Source of the DNA: JACRLW01 sp046349595
GTDB taxonomy: Bacteria; Planctomycetota; UBA1135; UBA2386
NCBI GenBank assembly: GCA_046349595.1
Contig: JAXMCA010000002.1
Location: 744,001-808,000, forward strand
Reading direction: 5' to 3'
Length of the DNA: 64,000 nt
Part shown: in pieces, positions 25,754 through 36,081 of the stretch
Position numbering within the stretch: position 1 is the stretch's first letter
How the letters are laid out: every line of letters begins with the position of its first letter
The notes under the pieces: model-generated
Database searches by the model: none
Told to the model about the DNA's origin: nothing
Seen by the model: only the letters and a program-made list of their open reading frames with translations
Made by a program: the position numbers and the translations under genes

Positions 25754-26905
25754 TCACGAGTCGGGACCGATCTCGAACAGCAAGAGCTGCGGCGGACAGA
25801 ACAGGCGCACGCGCGGTGCGATGCCGCGCTCCATGCCGATGCCGCGGCTCACGCACAGGCAGGCGTCGCCGTAGCGATGCAGACCGCCCGCGGCCACCGC
25901 ACGCGGCACGCTGCTGAGCGTGGATGGCGGACCGAAGCCCGGGATCACGACCTGCCCGCCGTGGGTGTGGCCGGCGAGGAGCAGCGCGTCGATCGAGATC
26001 GAGCCCTCGATCACCGGGATCGCGAAGTCGGGGGCGTGGCCGAGCACGATGGTGAAGCCGTCGAAGGCGGCGGTGCGCGCCGCGAAGTCGGCGGTCAGCG
26101 GACTGCGCGAGGAGGCGAGGTCGAGACCGCACAGGCGCAACTTCGGTGCGAGATCGAAGCCCACCGTCTCGTCGCGCAGCAGGCGCACCTCGGTGCCGGC
26201 GAAGATCGACGGATCCGGATCGATGTCGCCGATCACCGCGAACATGCCGAGGCGCGGCTTGGGACGGAACTCGCCGATCAGACGACGGAAGGCCGCGCAC
26301 TCGACCGCGAAGCGGGCGCGGTCGGCGATCTGCACGTAGTCGCCCGCGAACAGCAGCAGATCCGGCCGTGCCGCGGCAGCCCGAGCGAACACCCCTTCCT
26401 CCCATGCACCGATGTGATCGGTCTGGATGTCGGCGAGCAGCGCCACGCGGACGGGTTGCGGCAGACGCGCGGCGTGCGGCGTGACGATGTGGTGCGTGTC
26501 GACGGCGAGACGGTACGGCTCGACGAAGTGCGCCCACGCGTGGACGCCGACGATCACGCAGCCGACCAGCACGCCGACGAGTCCATCGACCCTCCGGGCG
26601 ACGACGAGCCGCGAGGCCCCGCGCAGGAAGGTCAGCGGAGCGACGACGAACAGCAGCGCGTGCACCGTCGCCGCGATGCCGCCGAAGAACGAACGGGCCA
26701 GCGCGGTGAAGAGCAGGGCGGTGGCGGCGACCCAGGACAGCCCGAAGACCGTGGCGACACGCACATCCCGTCCGAGTCCCGCGGCGCGCGGACCTCGTCG
26801 CCACAGCAGCCACGCACCCAGCGCGAGACCGAGCACGTCGCAGACGACGAAGCCGGTCTCGAACAGGATCTGACGGGTCGCACCGGAGATCAGCGCCGCG
26901 GACAT
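25754..26905 (-). CDS. Membrane metallophosphoesterase with altered motifs
   Basis: 383 residues from ATG 26905. The first ~170 residues hold about five membrane segments (FVVCDVLGLALGAWLL onwards); the rest is a calcineurin-like phosphoesterase domain of the YaeI type. Motifs: VALLADIQTDHI where DxH is expected (His replaced by Gln), LLLFAGDYVQ (GD intact), VIGDID where GNHD is expected (Asn and His replaced), LGHAPD and LLAGHTHGGQV (intact). Lipid A precursor hydrolysis (UDP-diacylglucosamine) is the role of the YaeI/LpxH-like relatives, but loss of two motifs makes activity doubtful. Paralogue at 29757-30692 keeps the canonical motifs. Confidence 0.8.
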   Translation of the reverse strand: MSAALISGATRQILFETGFVVCDVLGLALGAWLLWRRGPRAAGLGRDVRVATVFGLSWVAATALLFTALARSFFGGIAATVHALLFVVAPLTFLRGASRLVVARRVDGLVGVLVGCVIVGVHAWAHFVEPYRLAVDTHHIVTPHAARLPQPVRVALLADIQTDHIGAWEEGVFARAAAARPDLLLFAGDYVQIADRARFAVECAAFRRLIGEFRPKPRLGMFAVIGDIDPDPSIFAGTEVRLLRDETVGFDLAPKLRLCGLDLASSRSPLTADFAARTAAFDGFTIVLGHAPDFAIPVIEGSISIDALLLAGHTHGGQVVIPGFGPPSTLSSVPRAVAAGGLHRYGDACLCVSRGIGMERGIAPRVRLFCPPQLLLFEIGPDS

Positions 26906-27050
26906 CGACGCGAAGTGAAGCGCGAACTCGACCGCGCGGAAACCCTGATTGCGCCCGCCTCGGTCGCGACATATGGACGCCACCCGCATCGCGACGCAGC
27001 TGTCTCCGATGGGACGGCGGCTTGCGACCTTCTGCCTGAGCCCTCCCCCG

Positions 27051-27749
27051 ATGATCCTCCTCCGCAAGGCCGACGAGCGCGGCATCGTCGATCACGGCTG
27101 GCTGCTCGCCCGCCACACCTTCTCCTTCGCGAGCTACTTCGATCCGCGCTGGGAGCAGTTCCGGGTCCTGCGTGTGATCAACGAGGACACCGTGCAGGGC
27201 GGAACCGGCTTCGGTTCCCACCCCCACCGCGACATGGAGATCATCACCTGGATCCTCGACGGCGCGCTGGAGCACCGCGACAGCATGGGCTCGCACGGCA
27301 TCCTGCGTCCGGGCGACGCGCAGGTGATGTCGGCCGGCACCGGCGTGGTCCACAGCGAGGTGAATGCCTCGAAGCAGCAGGAGGTGCACCTCCTGCAGAC
27401 CTGGATCTTCCCGAAGTCGCGCGGTGCGAAGCCCTCCTACCTGCAGCGCAACTTCCCGCTCGAAGCGCGCCGCGACCGCTTCTGCGCGATCGCCAGCGGC
27501 GACGGGCGCGGCGACAGCCTGCCGATCCATCAGGACGCGGTCGTGTCGATCGCCAACCCGTCGCGCGGTGTCGAGCTGGTGCACGAGATCGGCGCGGGAC
27601 GCGGCGCGTGGCTGCAGGTCGCGCGCGGCGCGGTGACCGTCGAAGGCCACCGGCTCGCGGCCGGAGACGGCGTCGGGATCAGCGATGCGACGCGACTCGT
27701 GATCGGCGCCGAGCAGGACAGTGAGCTGATGCTCTTCGACCTACCCTGA
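27051..27749 (+). CDS. Pirin family protein
   Basis: 232 residues, the usual pirin length. Metal site in the N-terminal cupin: GSHPHRDMEIITWIL and VVHSEVNASKQQEVHLLQTW (His, His, His, Glu set). Pirins are cupin dioxygenases or quercetinase-like redox regulators. Start taken at ATG 27051 (MILLRKADERGIVDHGWL matches the pirin N-terminus); upstream ATGs lie in a non-pirin stretch. It is divergent from the metallophosphoesterase at 26905 and its 3' end overlaps the convergent oppC gene by 9 bp. Function in this organism is not indicated by neighbours. Confidence 0.92.
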   Translation: MILLRKADERGIVDHGWLLARHTFSFASYFDPRWEQFRVLRVINEDTVQGGTGFGSHPHRDMEIITWILDGALEHRDSMGSHGILRPGDAQVMSAGTGVVHSEVNASKQQEVHLLQTWIFPKSRGAKPSYLQRNFPLEARRDRFCAIASGDGRGDSLPIHQDAVVSIANPSRGVELVHEIGAGRGAWLQVARGAVTVEGHRLAAGDGVGISDATRLVIGAEQDSELMLFDLP

Positions 27750-28693
27750 AGTGTCCCGCTCGCGGAACGACAGTCGGTCGGCGACCGCGTGCAGGCCGAG
27801 CACAAGCGTGGCGAGCGCGAGCGAAGGGAACAGCCAGAGGTGCCACGCCCCTCCCACCGCGTGGACGCGTCCCTGCTCGAGCATGGCGCCGAAGGAGACC
27901 GTCGACGGCCCGGCACCCACACCGAGGAACGACAACGCGGACTCGACCTGGATCGCGTCGGCCGCGACGAACACCGCGCTGACCAGCATGGGCGCGCGAA
28001 GCTGTGGAAGCAGGTGACCGTAGAGCAGGCGCATCCGACCGACACCGAGTCCGCGCGCGCAGGACACGAAGGGGCGCTCGCGGAGCGACAGGAGTTCTCC
28101 GCGCACGATGCGCGCGATCTGCGTCCACTGCACGAGCGCGCACAGCGCAACCACGTTGACCAGCGACCCGCCGAAGAACGCCGCGCCGGCGAGCGCGGCG
28201 ACCAGCACCGGGAAGCTGGCGAAGAACTCGATGACGCGCAGCAGTACGGCGTCGACGATCCCGCCCGACATCCCGCACAGCCCACCGATCACCACACCGA
28301 GCAGCAGCGCGATCGACACCACACCGGCCGCGACGAGGAAGGCCGTGCGGGCGGCGAACAGCAAGCGCGTGAACTGGTCGCGTCCCGCGTCGTCGACGCC
28401 GAGCGGGTGCTTGCGCGACGGCCCGGCGAGGATCGCATCGCGATGGACCTCGAGCGGTCCGGTCGCCCACGGTGGCATCACCGCGAAGTCCTCGCTGCCC
28501 TCCGGTCGCGCGAGCCACCACTGCTTCCAGGTGGTGCCGTCGGGCCCGTGGTCGGCGGTTCCGAGAAGCGATTCGAACACAGGCAAGCGGTAGCTGCCGC
28601 CGACGCGCGCGAGCAAGGGCACGTCGTTGGCGAGGAACGGCGCGAACAGGCCGAGCACGCCGAGCAGCGCGGCGAGGACGATCGCGGCATGCC

Positions 28694-28697
<4 letters not shown>
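27741..28697 (-). CDS. ABC transporter permease, OppC/DppC type
   Basis: 318 residues from ATG 28697. Five or six hydrophobic segments with the family EAA loop around ARGLGVGRMRLLYGHLLPQL, and an N-terminal extra-cytoplasmic insert (about 30-110) containing HPLGVDDAGRDQFTRLLFAA, the canonical OppC motif. It forms the inner-membrane channel with the OppB-type protein encoded upstream (ATGA overlap). No substrate-binding protein or ATPase is adjacent, so these must be elsewhere in the genome. Peptide or nickel substrates are typical. Its last 9 bp overlap the pirin gene. Confidence 0.9.
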
Positions 28698-29722
<1,025 letters not shown>

Positions 29723-29756
29723 CGTCGCGGCCGACGACAGGTCCGGCCCCGGACGA

Positions 29757-30692
29757 TCAGGCGCCGCCGGCGACGAGCCGGACGAAGGGGATCTCGGGGC
29801 GAGCGCCCATGCGCAGGGGCAGCACGGTCGCGCCGACGCCGCGGCTCACGTAGAGGCGGCTGGTCTCGCGGGCGAAGTGGCCGTCGACGAAGCCGTGGCG
29901 GGTGTGCGAGATCGGTGCGCGGCCGAGCAGCTTCACCTGGCCGCCGTGCGTGTGGCCGGAGAGCACGAGATCGACTCCGTGCTCGGCCGCCTCGGGGAAG
30001 TGGTCGGGTTGGTGCGCGAGCAGGATGGTCGGCTCGCCTTCGCGGCGACCGCGCAATGCGGCGTGCATGTCGGGCATCCCGTCGGTGAGATCGTCGACCC
30101 CTCCGAGCCAGAAGCTCGACCCGCCACGCGTGATGCGGCGACCGCAATTCGCGATCACCGTGACCCCGCGCGCCGACAGGTAATCCTGCCAGTCGCCCAT
30201 GTCGTCCATCCAGCGGTGGTCGTGGTTGCCGGGCACCGCGAACACGCCGAGCGGGGCACGCAGCGCGCGGAGCGGCCGATCGAGCAACTCGATCTCGCGC
30301 TCACGCGAGTTGATCAGGTCACCGCCGAGGCAGATCAGGTCGGGTTGCCGGGCGACCACGTCCTCGCAGACGCGCAGCAGCGTCGCCTCGTCGAGGAAGG
30401 AGCCCGCGTGGAGATCAGAGAGGAAGGCGATGCGCAGACCGTGGAGTCCGGCACGCGCGCCGACCGCCAGTTCGACGTCGCTGAACTCGAGGCGAGCGAG
30501 CGCGCGGCGGTGGAGCGCGTGCGTCAGCGGGATCGTGTCGAGCGCACGGTTGAGCGCGACCGCGAACACGTCGACCAGCTCCCGGAGCAGCGGGCGCTTC
30601 GCATGCGGATTCGACACCACCCGCGGTTGCGCAGCGGCAACCAGCGCGGGCGCTGTCTCCAGATCCATCAGGCGAGGTTCCAGGGTGGTCAT
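29757..30692 (-). CDS. Metallophosphoesterase, canonical motifs
   Basis: 311 residues from ATG 30692 (alternative 30749). The calcineurin-like motifs are complete: IAFLSDLHAGS, LICLGGDLINS, AVPGNHDHRW, LLAHQPD and LVLSGHTHGGQ. An N-terminal ~50 residues are hydrophilic with an amphipathic stretch (RELVDVFAVALNRALDTI) rather than membrane helices. A YaeI-like role in lipid A metabolism is possible by homology, but not shown. It is the first gene of a run leading to oppB and oppC, with a 34-bp gap. Confidence 0.85.
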   Translation of the reverse strand: MTTLEPRLMDLETAPALVAAAQPRVVSNPHAKRPLLRELVDVFAVALNRALDTIPLTHALHRRALARLEFSDVELAVGARAGLHGLRIAFLSDLHAGSFLDEATLLRVCEDVVARQPDLICLGGDLINSREREIELLDRPLRALRAPLGVFAVPGNHDHRWMDDMGDWQDYLSARGVTVIANCGRRITRGGSSFWLGGVDDLTDGMPDMHAALRGRREGEPTILLAHQPDHFPEAAEHGVDLVLSGHTHGGQVKLLGRAPISHTRHGFVDGHFARETSRLYVSRGVGATVLPLRMGARPEIPFVRLVAGGA

Positions 30693-30925
30693 CGACGCAA
30701 CGGCTTTCGGCCTCGGTGCGATGCGATCTTGAACGACCGGGCGAGGCACGGACCGGAGAGAGACGACATCGCGAGGCGCAAGGTGTCGGCACGATGCGCG
30801 ATCACGTCAAGCCGCGATCGGGTGCAGCATGAAGCGCGTGTCCTCCGTCGGTGGTCCGACGCGTCTCGTCGGTCGCCGAACATCCGCTCGCATCGCGCGT
30901 TGCAGGCCGCCGACCCGGCGATGGT

Positions 30926-31819
30926 TCAGCGTCCGGGGAGGACCAGATCGTCCACATTCCGTCGCGGACGCCAGTCGCCACTCTCGCGCAGCCACGACAG
31001 TACGGCGCGTGCGGTCGATGCCGCGCGGCCCACCGGTCCGAAGCCCTTGTCGATCCCGGCGACGACGTGGCGATCGCGGGCCATGGTCTCGGTGTAGAGC
31101 TCGTCCGCGCGATCGAGGTTGCCGAGCGCCTCCTCGCAGCGAGCGAGCGTGAACACGTCGATCGCGTCCGCGGTGTCGGTGCGGCCGAGCGGTTCGAGCT
31201 CCGCATGCGCGGCGAGCAGTCGCGATCGGGCGAGCTCCTCGCGCGCCGCGGCGGCGGCGACACGACCCTCGGCGGCGAGCGCGCGCGCCTCGGTGCGCAG
31301 GTCGAGGCCGGCACGCAGCATCGACAAGCCGACGCGACGGTGATCGGTCGATCCCTGCACGCGGGCGGATCCCGACGACTGGCTCGTCGCCGCGGAAGCC
31401 TCGACCCGCACGCCGGGCGGCGGCGATGCTGTCGCTGCCTTCGCCGCCGCTTCGGGACGCACCGCGCGATCGACCTCCTCACGGCGTGGCCGTGAATCAC
31501 CCTCCTCGCGGCGTTCCTTCTCCTCGCGACGCGCAGCGCGGAGCTGCTGGAGCCGTTCCAGTTCCTTGCGCATCGCCCGCGTCTCGTTCTCGGTGAGTTG
31601 CAGGGTCTGTTCGTTGCGGCCACCGCGTTCGTCGAGTTCGAGCCATCGAGAGCGGGAGACGTCCTCGCCCCGCGCATGCCGACGGATCAAGTCCTCGATC
31701 TCCACGGCGTGACGGTCGAGTTCCTCCACGCGCGCACGCTCGCGCTCCACTTCCGATTGCGCATGGAGCGACGCCGCACAGAACAGCAGCGGCAGGATGC
31801 CGGCGACGAGCGTCCTCAC
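30926..31819 (-). CDS. Secreted coiled-coil protein, last of a three-gene cassette
   Basis: 297 residues from GTG 31819, which overlaps the stop of the preceding TPR gene (GTGA). Signal peptide RTLVAGILPLLFCAASLHAQ, then a long charged coiled coil (about 21-125) rich in Glu and Arg, a Ser/Pro/Ala linker, and a C-terminal helical domain with ARCEEALGNLDRADELYTET, which is TPR-like. It is the last of three coupled genes (34514 to 30926). The function is unknown; the shared design suggests a periplasmic assembly built by the three. Confidence 0.65.
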   Translation of the reverse strand: MRTLVAGILPLLFCAASLHAQSEVERERARVEELDRHAVEIEDLIRRHARGEDVSRSRWLELDERGGRNEQTLQLTENETRAMRKELERLQQLRAARREEKERREEGDSRPRREEVDRAVRPEAAAKAATASPPPGVRVEASAATSQSSGSARVQGSTDHRRVGLSMLRAGLDLRTEARALAAEGRVAAAAAREELARSRLLAAHAELEPLGRTDTADAIDVFTLARCEEALGNLDRADELYTETMARDRHVVAGIDKGFGPVGRAASTARAVLSWLRESGDWRPRRNVDDLVLPGR

Positions 31820-33390
31820 CGCAGGACTCCGCGGAACGCGTCGGCGGCGCGGTCGGCATCGCCGAGCTTCTCATAGGCGTGACCGACGAGCTCCGCGACA
31901 CGACGCTGCCGCTGCGGATCCTGCACACCCTGCGCGATGCGGATCGCCTCCCCGGGGAAGCGGTTCATGGTGCCCGATGCCTGCGCCTGTTCGAACAGGG
32001 TCTCGATCTGCATCAGGCGGGCGCGATCGCCGAACTCGTCCTTGCGGTCGACGAGCTTCGCGGTCAGTCCGAGTGCACGTTGATGACGACCGTGGCTGCG
32101 CAACAGGTCGGCGAGGAACAGCGTGAGCTCCGGGTCGGCATCCGGAGCGTGACGCACTTCGACCTCGAGCTCGAGCAGCGCGCGATCCTCTTCGCCGAGA
32201 GCGGTCGCGGTGGTGGCCCAGACCTCGCTCGCAGCGCGACTCCACGTCTGATCGAGCGTGGCGCGGTCGCGACGTGCGGCGAGCGCCGCGGCGCGCGCCT
32301 GCATGTAGCGTTGTTCGGACAGGTAGCCCTTCGCGAGCAGGACCTGGGCGATGCTGCGCAGTTCGTCGTTCGCGGTGTGGATCTGCAGGAACTGCTCCAT
32401 CATCCGCGATGCGCGCTTGCCCTCGCCCTTCTCCGCAGCGGCGTAGCCGCGCAGGAACAGCCAATCGGCACGTTGCGAGGGCGCGAGTCGCTCGGGTTGC
32501 TGACCGTCCTCCAGCGTCGACATGGTCTTCGCCACCGCGTCTGGATCACCGAGCCGGAACTGCGCCTGACCGAGCAGCAGGTACAGGTCGACGATCTCCG
32601 GCGTGCCGGAGAGACGCAACGTGGATCGCTCCAGGGTCGCCACGCACTCCGCGTAGCGTGCCTCCGCGAGGAGGACCCGACCGAGCAGGATCGTGCCCTG
32701 CGCCGCTTCGGGCCGAGCCGGATGCAGACGGGTGAGATCGCGCGCGCGACGCTCGGCATCGGGCCAGCTCTCCGGACCGGCCTCGAACCAGCACTGCGCC
32801 ATGCGCAGCAACGCGGCGGGCACGTAGTCGTGATCCGGTGCGATCTCGTAGAGACGCTCGAGCACGCTCGCCGCCTCGACGAATCGGCCCTGCCTGCGCA
32901 GGAGACCGGAGAGCTGCATGCGCACGCGCAACGCGTCCGCCAGGCGCTCGCCGCCGACATGCGTGTCCTCGTCGAGGAAGGTGCGATACCACTCGATGGC
33001 CCACTGGCGAAGACGACGGCGCCCCTCCTCGGCCTGCGCGTCGGGCACCGCGACCACCACCATTTCGGTCGAGGTGCGACCGTCGACGTCGCGGTCGACG
33101 AACACGATGTCGGTTCCGGAGGCGACCGCGATCAGGTTGGCGACGGTGCGCGGACCGCGCGCCGTGAACGAGAGATCGACCACGGTGTCCGCGAGCGTCT
33201 TCTCGAAGGCGCCGACCTGGAAGCGCAGGTTCCATCCCATCGACCGCGCGAGTTCGCGCAGCGCGATGTCACCGGGAACCGCAGCGCGGTTGGCCGAGAC
33301 GGTCCGCGCGTTGCCATCGTCGTGGACGGTGAACAGCGGATCCGAGTGCGGCCACAGCACCGCGAACAGGGCGACGGCGGAGACGATCAC
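31816..33390 (-). CDS. TPR-rich protein with N-terminal membrane segment
   Basis: 524 residues from GTG 33390 (GTGA overlap with the upstream gene). A short N-terminal hydrophobic stretch (MIVSAVALFAVLWPH) is probably a signal or anchor. Residues about 40-135 (RELARSMGWNLRFQVGAFEK and DLSFTARGPRTVANLIAVAS) resemble the STN/secretin N-domain type fold. From about 170 to the end there are many TPR-like repeats (ALLRMAQCWFEAG, TILLGRVLLAEARYAECVAT, DLYLLLGQAQFRLGDPDAV). Together with its two partners it may form an envelope complex; the STN-like reading is an inference from pattern. Confidence 0.68.
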   Translation of the reverse strand: MIVSAVALFAVLWPHSDPLFTVHDDGNARTVSANRAAVPGDIALRELARSMGWNLRFQVGAFEKTLADTVVDLSFTARGPRTVANLIAVASGTDIVFVDRDVDGRTSTEMVVVAVPDAQAEEGRRRLRQWAIEWYRTFLDEDTHVGGERLADALRVRMQLSGLLRRQGRFVEAASVLERLYEIAPDHDYVPAALLRMAQCWFEAGPESWPDAERRARDLTRLHPARPEAAQGTILLGRVLLAEARYAECVATLERSTLRLSGTPEIVDLYLLLGQAQFRLGDPDAVAKTMSTLEDGQQPERLAPSQRADWLFLRGYAAAEKGEGKRASRMMEQFLQIHTANDELRSIAQVLLAKGYLSEQRYMQARAAALAARRDRATLDQTWSRAASEVWATTATALGEEDRALLELEVEVRHAPDADPELTLFLADLLRSHGRHQRALGLTAKLVDRKDEFGDRARLMQIETLFEQAQASGTMNRFPGEAIRIAQGVQDPQRQRRVAELVGHAYEKLGDADRAADAFRGVLR

Positions 33391-34514
33391 TTCCGCGCGG
33401 ACCCCCTGCCGTCGGGTCTGACGTCGACGTCGGTGGGCGTCTTCTCGGCGCGCTCCGCTTCGAGGCGGTAGGCGTCGCCGAGCTTGAGGTAGGCCTCCTG
33501 GACCAGGGCACGCAGCGCCGGCGGAAGCTGGTCCTCCTGCAGGAGGAACTGGGCGTAGGCGCGACGCATCGCATCGCCGTCGCCACGCAGCTCGGCGTCA
33601 CGTGCCGCGCGGAGCAGCTCTTCGGGCAGGAAGGCGCGGCCCGCCATCTGGCGCGCGCGCGTCTCCTGCTCGATCGACTCGCCGAGGTTGCCGGCCTTGC
33701 GGAGGTAGTAGGCGAGGTGCGCGTGGATCAGACGCTCGAGCGCCGGGTCGAGCGACGGATGCGCGGCGAGGAACGCCTGGAGCGTGGCGCTCGCTGCGGC
33801 GAAGTCGCCGTCGAGGGCCTGCATCAGCGCCTTCTCGTAGAGCGGATCGTTCGGAAGACCGAGCGACTGGCTGCGCGGGGGCTGCACGTACGGCTCGGCA
33901 GTGGTGTGCGACGCACCGCTGCCGGGTGGCGGCAGAGGACGCGCGGAACGCGTGCCTTCCTCGCCGGTCGGCGAACCCGTGACGTACTCCGTGCGCGTCT
34001 CCATCGGATGCGGCAGGAGCAGCATCACCAGCATCATCGCCAGGTTGGAGATCAGCAGGATGCGGAGCAGCCACAGCTTGCGTTGATCGATCGGCTCGGG
34101 CGGACGGACACCGAGGAGCGGCTCCGCACTGTGCGGTGCGGGTGCGGGTGCGGGTGCGACCTTCGCCTGCGGTGCGGGCGCGGGCGCGGGCGCAGGTGCC
34201 GGCGAGGGAGTCGGAGCCAATGAGACGTCGAGCGATGCGACCGGCTCGGCAGCCTCGATCCTCTCCGGTTGCGGAGCGACCTCGGTCGCAGCCTCACGGA
34301 AGGGCGGCGGTGGTGCCGCGAGATCCCAGTCGCTCTTGGTGTCGCGCGTGGCGAAGGACGCCGACTTCGGAGCGGTCGTGCCGCCGGGCACCGGCGACTC
34401 ACCCCCCTGCATCAGGTCGGAGAGGGCATCGCTCGCCGGAGGCGTAGCCGCGCCGGTCTCCTCACCAGCGAACGCTCCGAACGGGTTCTTGCCCAAGTCG
34501 ATCTTCTCTGTCAC
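33387..34514 (-). CDS. Single-pass membrane protein, first of the three-gene cassette
   Basis: 375 residues from ATG 34514. Residues 1-145 are low-complexity and cytoplasmic, with (PA)n stretches. A single helix follows (LLRILLISNLAMMLVMLLLP), then a C-terminal periplasmic-side domain with helical repeats (ALMQALDGDFAAASATLQAF, AHLAYYLRKAGNLGESIEQE). The motif MTEKIDLGKNPFGAF at the start is not recognised. It precedes the two TPR/coiled-coil genes with GTGA coupling and follows the sigma-54 response regulator by 142 bp. Confidence 0.65.
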   Translation of the reverse strand: MTEKIDLGKNPFGAFAGEETGAATPPASDALSDLMQGGESPVPGGTTAPKSASFATRDTKSDWDLAAPPPPFREAATEVAPQPERIEAAEPVASLDVSLAPTPSPAPAPAPAPAPQAKVAPAPAPAPHSAEPLLGVRPPEPIDQRKLWLLRILLISNLAMMLVMLLLPHPMETRTEYVTGSPTGEEGTRSARPLPPPGSGASHTTAEPYVQPPRSQSLGLPNDPLYEKALMQALDGDFAAASATLQAFLAAHPSLDPALERLIHAHLAYYLRKAGNLGESIEQETRARQMAGRAFLPEELLRAARDAELRGDGDAMRRAYAQFLLQEDQLPPALRALVQEAYLKLGDAYRLEAERAEKTPTDVDVRPDGRGSARK

Positions 34515-34582
34515 TCGCCACCTCCGGCGGATGGAAGGGCATCCACCCTCCTCGTCCCCTCATCGGCAGGGCCGCGTCGTCA

Positions 34583-34588
34583 CCGATA
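34583..34588 (-). promoter_or_regulatory. -10-like box before the envelope cassette
   Basis: On the minus strand GC-TATCGG-TGACGACGCGGCCC, 69 bp before the ATG at 34514. Weaker than the others because the C-rich tract is interrupted. Confidence 0.3.
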
Positions 34589-34615
34589 GCGGCTCCGCAA
34601 CGCGCGAACGGGCAC

Positions 34616-34640
34616 GGTCGCCGCAGCCTTGGCGGCGACC
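34616..34640 (-). terminator. Strong hairpin after the sigma-54 regulator gene
   Basis: Perfect 9-bp stem GGTCGCCGC / GCGGCGACC with a 7-nt loop, 16 bp beyond the regulator's stop on the minus strand. No T-run follows, so it may be a Rho-assisted or structure-only terminator. Confidence 0.35.
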
Positions 34641-34656
34641 GGCGAACCGTCGCGGA

Positions 34657-36081
34657 TCACGACACCTCGACGGCTTCCCGACCTGGACGCTGTCCGATTT
34701 CGTACACCCGGATCTTGTTGTAGAGCGTCGTGCGGTTGATGCCGAGCATCGAGGCGGCGCGGCTGATGTTCCAGTTGGTCGACTCGAGCACCTTGCGCAC
34801 GAGTTGATTCTCGAGTGAACGGATCGAGCAGTCGGTGCCGTCCAGCACGAAGACGTTGCGCGAGATCTCGTCGCTGCCGTCCAAGGCGCCGCCGGAGAAG
34901 GTCGGCAGATGGCACTCGTCGATCATGCCGCCGGTGCACGCGAGCGCGGCGCGCTCGATGGCGTTGCGCAGCTCGCGGACGTTGCCGGGCCATGCGTATT
35001 CGCACAGCGTCTCCATCGCCTCCTCGGTGAAGCCGGTCAGGCTCTTCCCCATGTGACGGGCGAACTGATCGAGGAAGAAGTGCGCGAGCAGCGGGACGTC
35101 CTGCGCACGCGCGCGCAACGGCGGGACCTCGATGCTCATCACGTTGAGACGGAAGAACAGATCCTCGCGGAAGCGACCCTGCTCGGCCTCACGGCGCAGA
35201 TCCTTGGTGCTCGCCACGATGATGCGGACGTCGGCAGCGATGTCGCGCACGCCGCCGACGCGGCGGAAGGTGCGCTCCTGGAGCACGCGCAGCAGCTTGG
35301 CCTGGAGCGCCTTGCCCATGTCCGCGATCTCGTCGAGGAACAGGGTTCCACCGGCGCAGGAGGCGAACAGGCCGTCGCGGCCCTCGCGACCCGCGTTGGT
35401 GAAGGCCCCCGCCTCGTGACCGAACAGCTCGGTCTCCAGCAGGTTCTCGACCAGTGCCGCGCAGTTGATCGTCACGAAGGGTCCGTGACGGCGCACACTG
35501 CTCTCGTGGATGCGACGCGCCGCGAGCTCCTTGCCGCAGCCCCGTTCACCGGTGATCAACACCGTGGTGTCGGGCGACATCGCCACCTCCTCGATCCGTT
35601 GCTCGAGCGCGCGGATCGCCGGCGAGAGGCCGAGGATCTCGCTCGAGGCCAGATCGCGCAGTCGCTCCTGCGACCACGACAGCTCGCGCACCATCTGCCG
35701 CGCCTCGAGGCAACGGCGGATCGCGGCCATCATGCGCTCGCGGGAGATCGGCTTCTCGATCACGTCGAAGGCGCCGCTCCGCATCGCCTCGACGGTGTTC
35801 GACGGGGCCCCGTAGCCCGACAGCAGGACCACGTCGGCCGGCGTCGCGCCGCGGCGGATCCGACCGATCACGGCGTGACCCTCGGCGCCCTCGATGTGGG
35901 CGTCGAGCAGGACCACGTCGAAGGGCCGCAGCTCGAGGCGGGTGATCGCGACCTCCAGCGAGTCGGCGGTCTCCACGGCGACGCTCTCTCCCTGGAGCAG
36001 CGCGCGCAGACCTTCGCGGATCGCCTCCTCGTCGTCGACGACCAGGATGCGGGGGAGTCCGGGGAAGTTGAGGTTCTTCAT
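34657..36081 (-). CDS. Sigma-54-dependent response regulator (NtrC family)
   Basis: 474 residues. The receiver domain (1-125) has the acidic pair VVDDEEA, the phospho-acceptor Asp60 in VVLLDAHIEG and the conserved Lys in DVIEKP. The AAA+ domain has Walker A GERGCGKE (178-185; usual GETGTGKE), Walker B GGTLFLDEIADM and the sigma-54 loop GAFTNA (225-230) where almost all relatives have GAFTGA. A C-terminal Fis-type helix-turn-helix (NWNISRAASMLGINRTTLYN) binds DNA. It should activate sigma-54 promoters in response to a sensor kinase; no sensor is adjacent. Start ATG at 36081; the next genes on the strand are the envelope cassette, a plausible target. Confidence 0.92.
   Translation of the reverse strand: MKNLNFPGLPRILVVDDEEAIREGLRALLQGESVAVETADSLEVAITRLELRPFDVVLLDAHIEGAEGHAVIGRIRRGATPADVVLLSGYGAPSNTVEAMRSGAFDVIEKPISRERMMAAIRRCLEARQMVRELSWSQERLRDLASSEILGLSPAIRALEQRIEEVAMSPDTTVLITGERGCGKELAARRIHESSVRRHGPFVTINCAALVENLLETELFGHEAGAFTNAGREGRDGLFASCAGGTLFLDEIADMGKALQAKLLRVLQERTFRRVGGVRDIAADVRIIVASTKDLRREAEQGRFREDLFFRLNVMSIEVPPLRARAQDVPLLAHFFLDQFARHMGKSLTGFTEEAMETLCEYAWPGNVRELRNAIERAALACTGGMIDECHLPTFSGGALDGSDEISRNVFVLDGTDCSIRSLENQLVRKVLESTNWNISRAASMLGINRTTLYNKIRVYEIGQRPGREAVEVS

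Noticed and set aside
34616..34640. Classical intrinsic terminator
   Set aside because: A strong stem is present but there is no T-run after it, so it is listed only as low-confidence.
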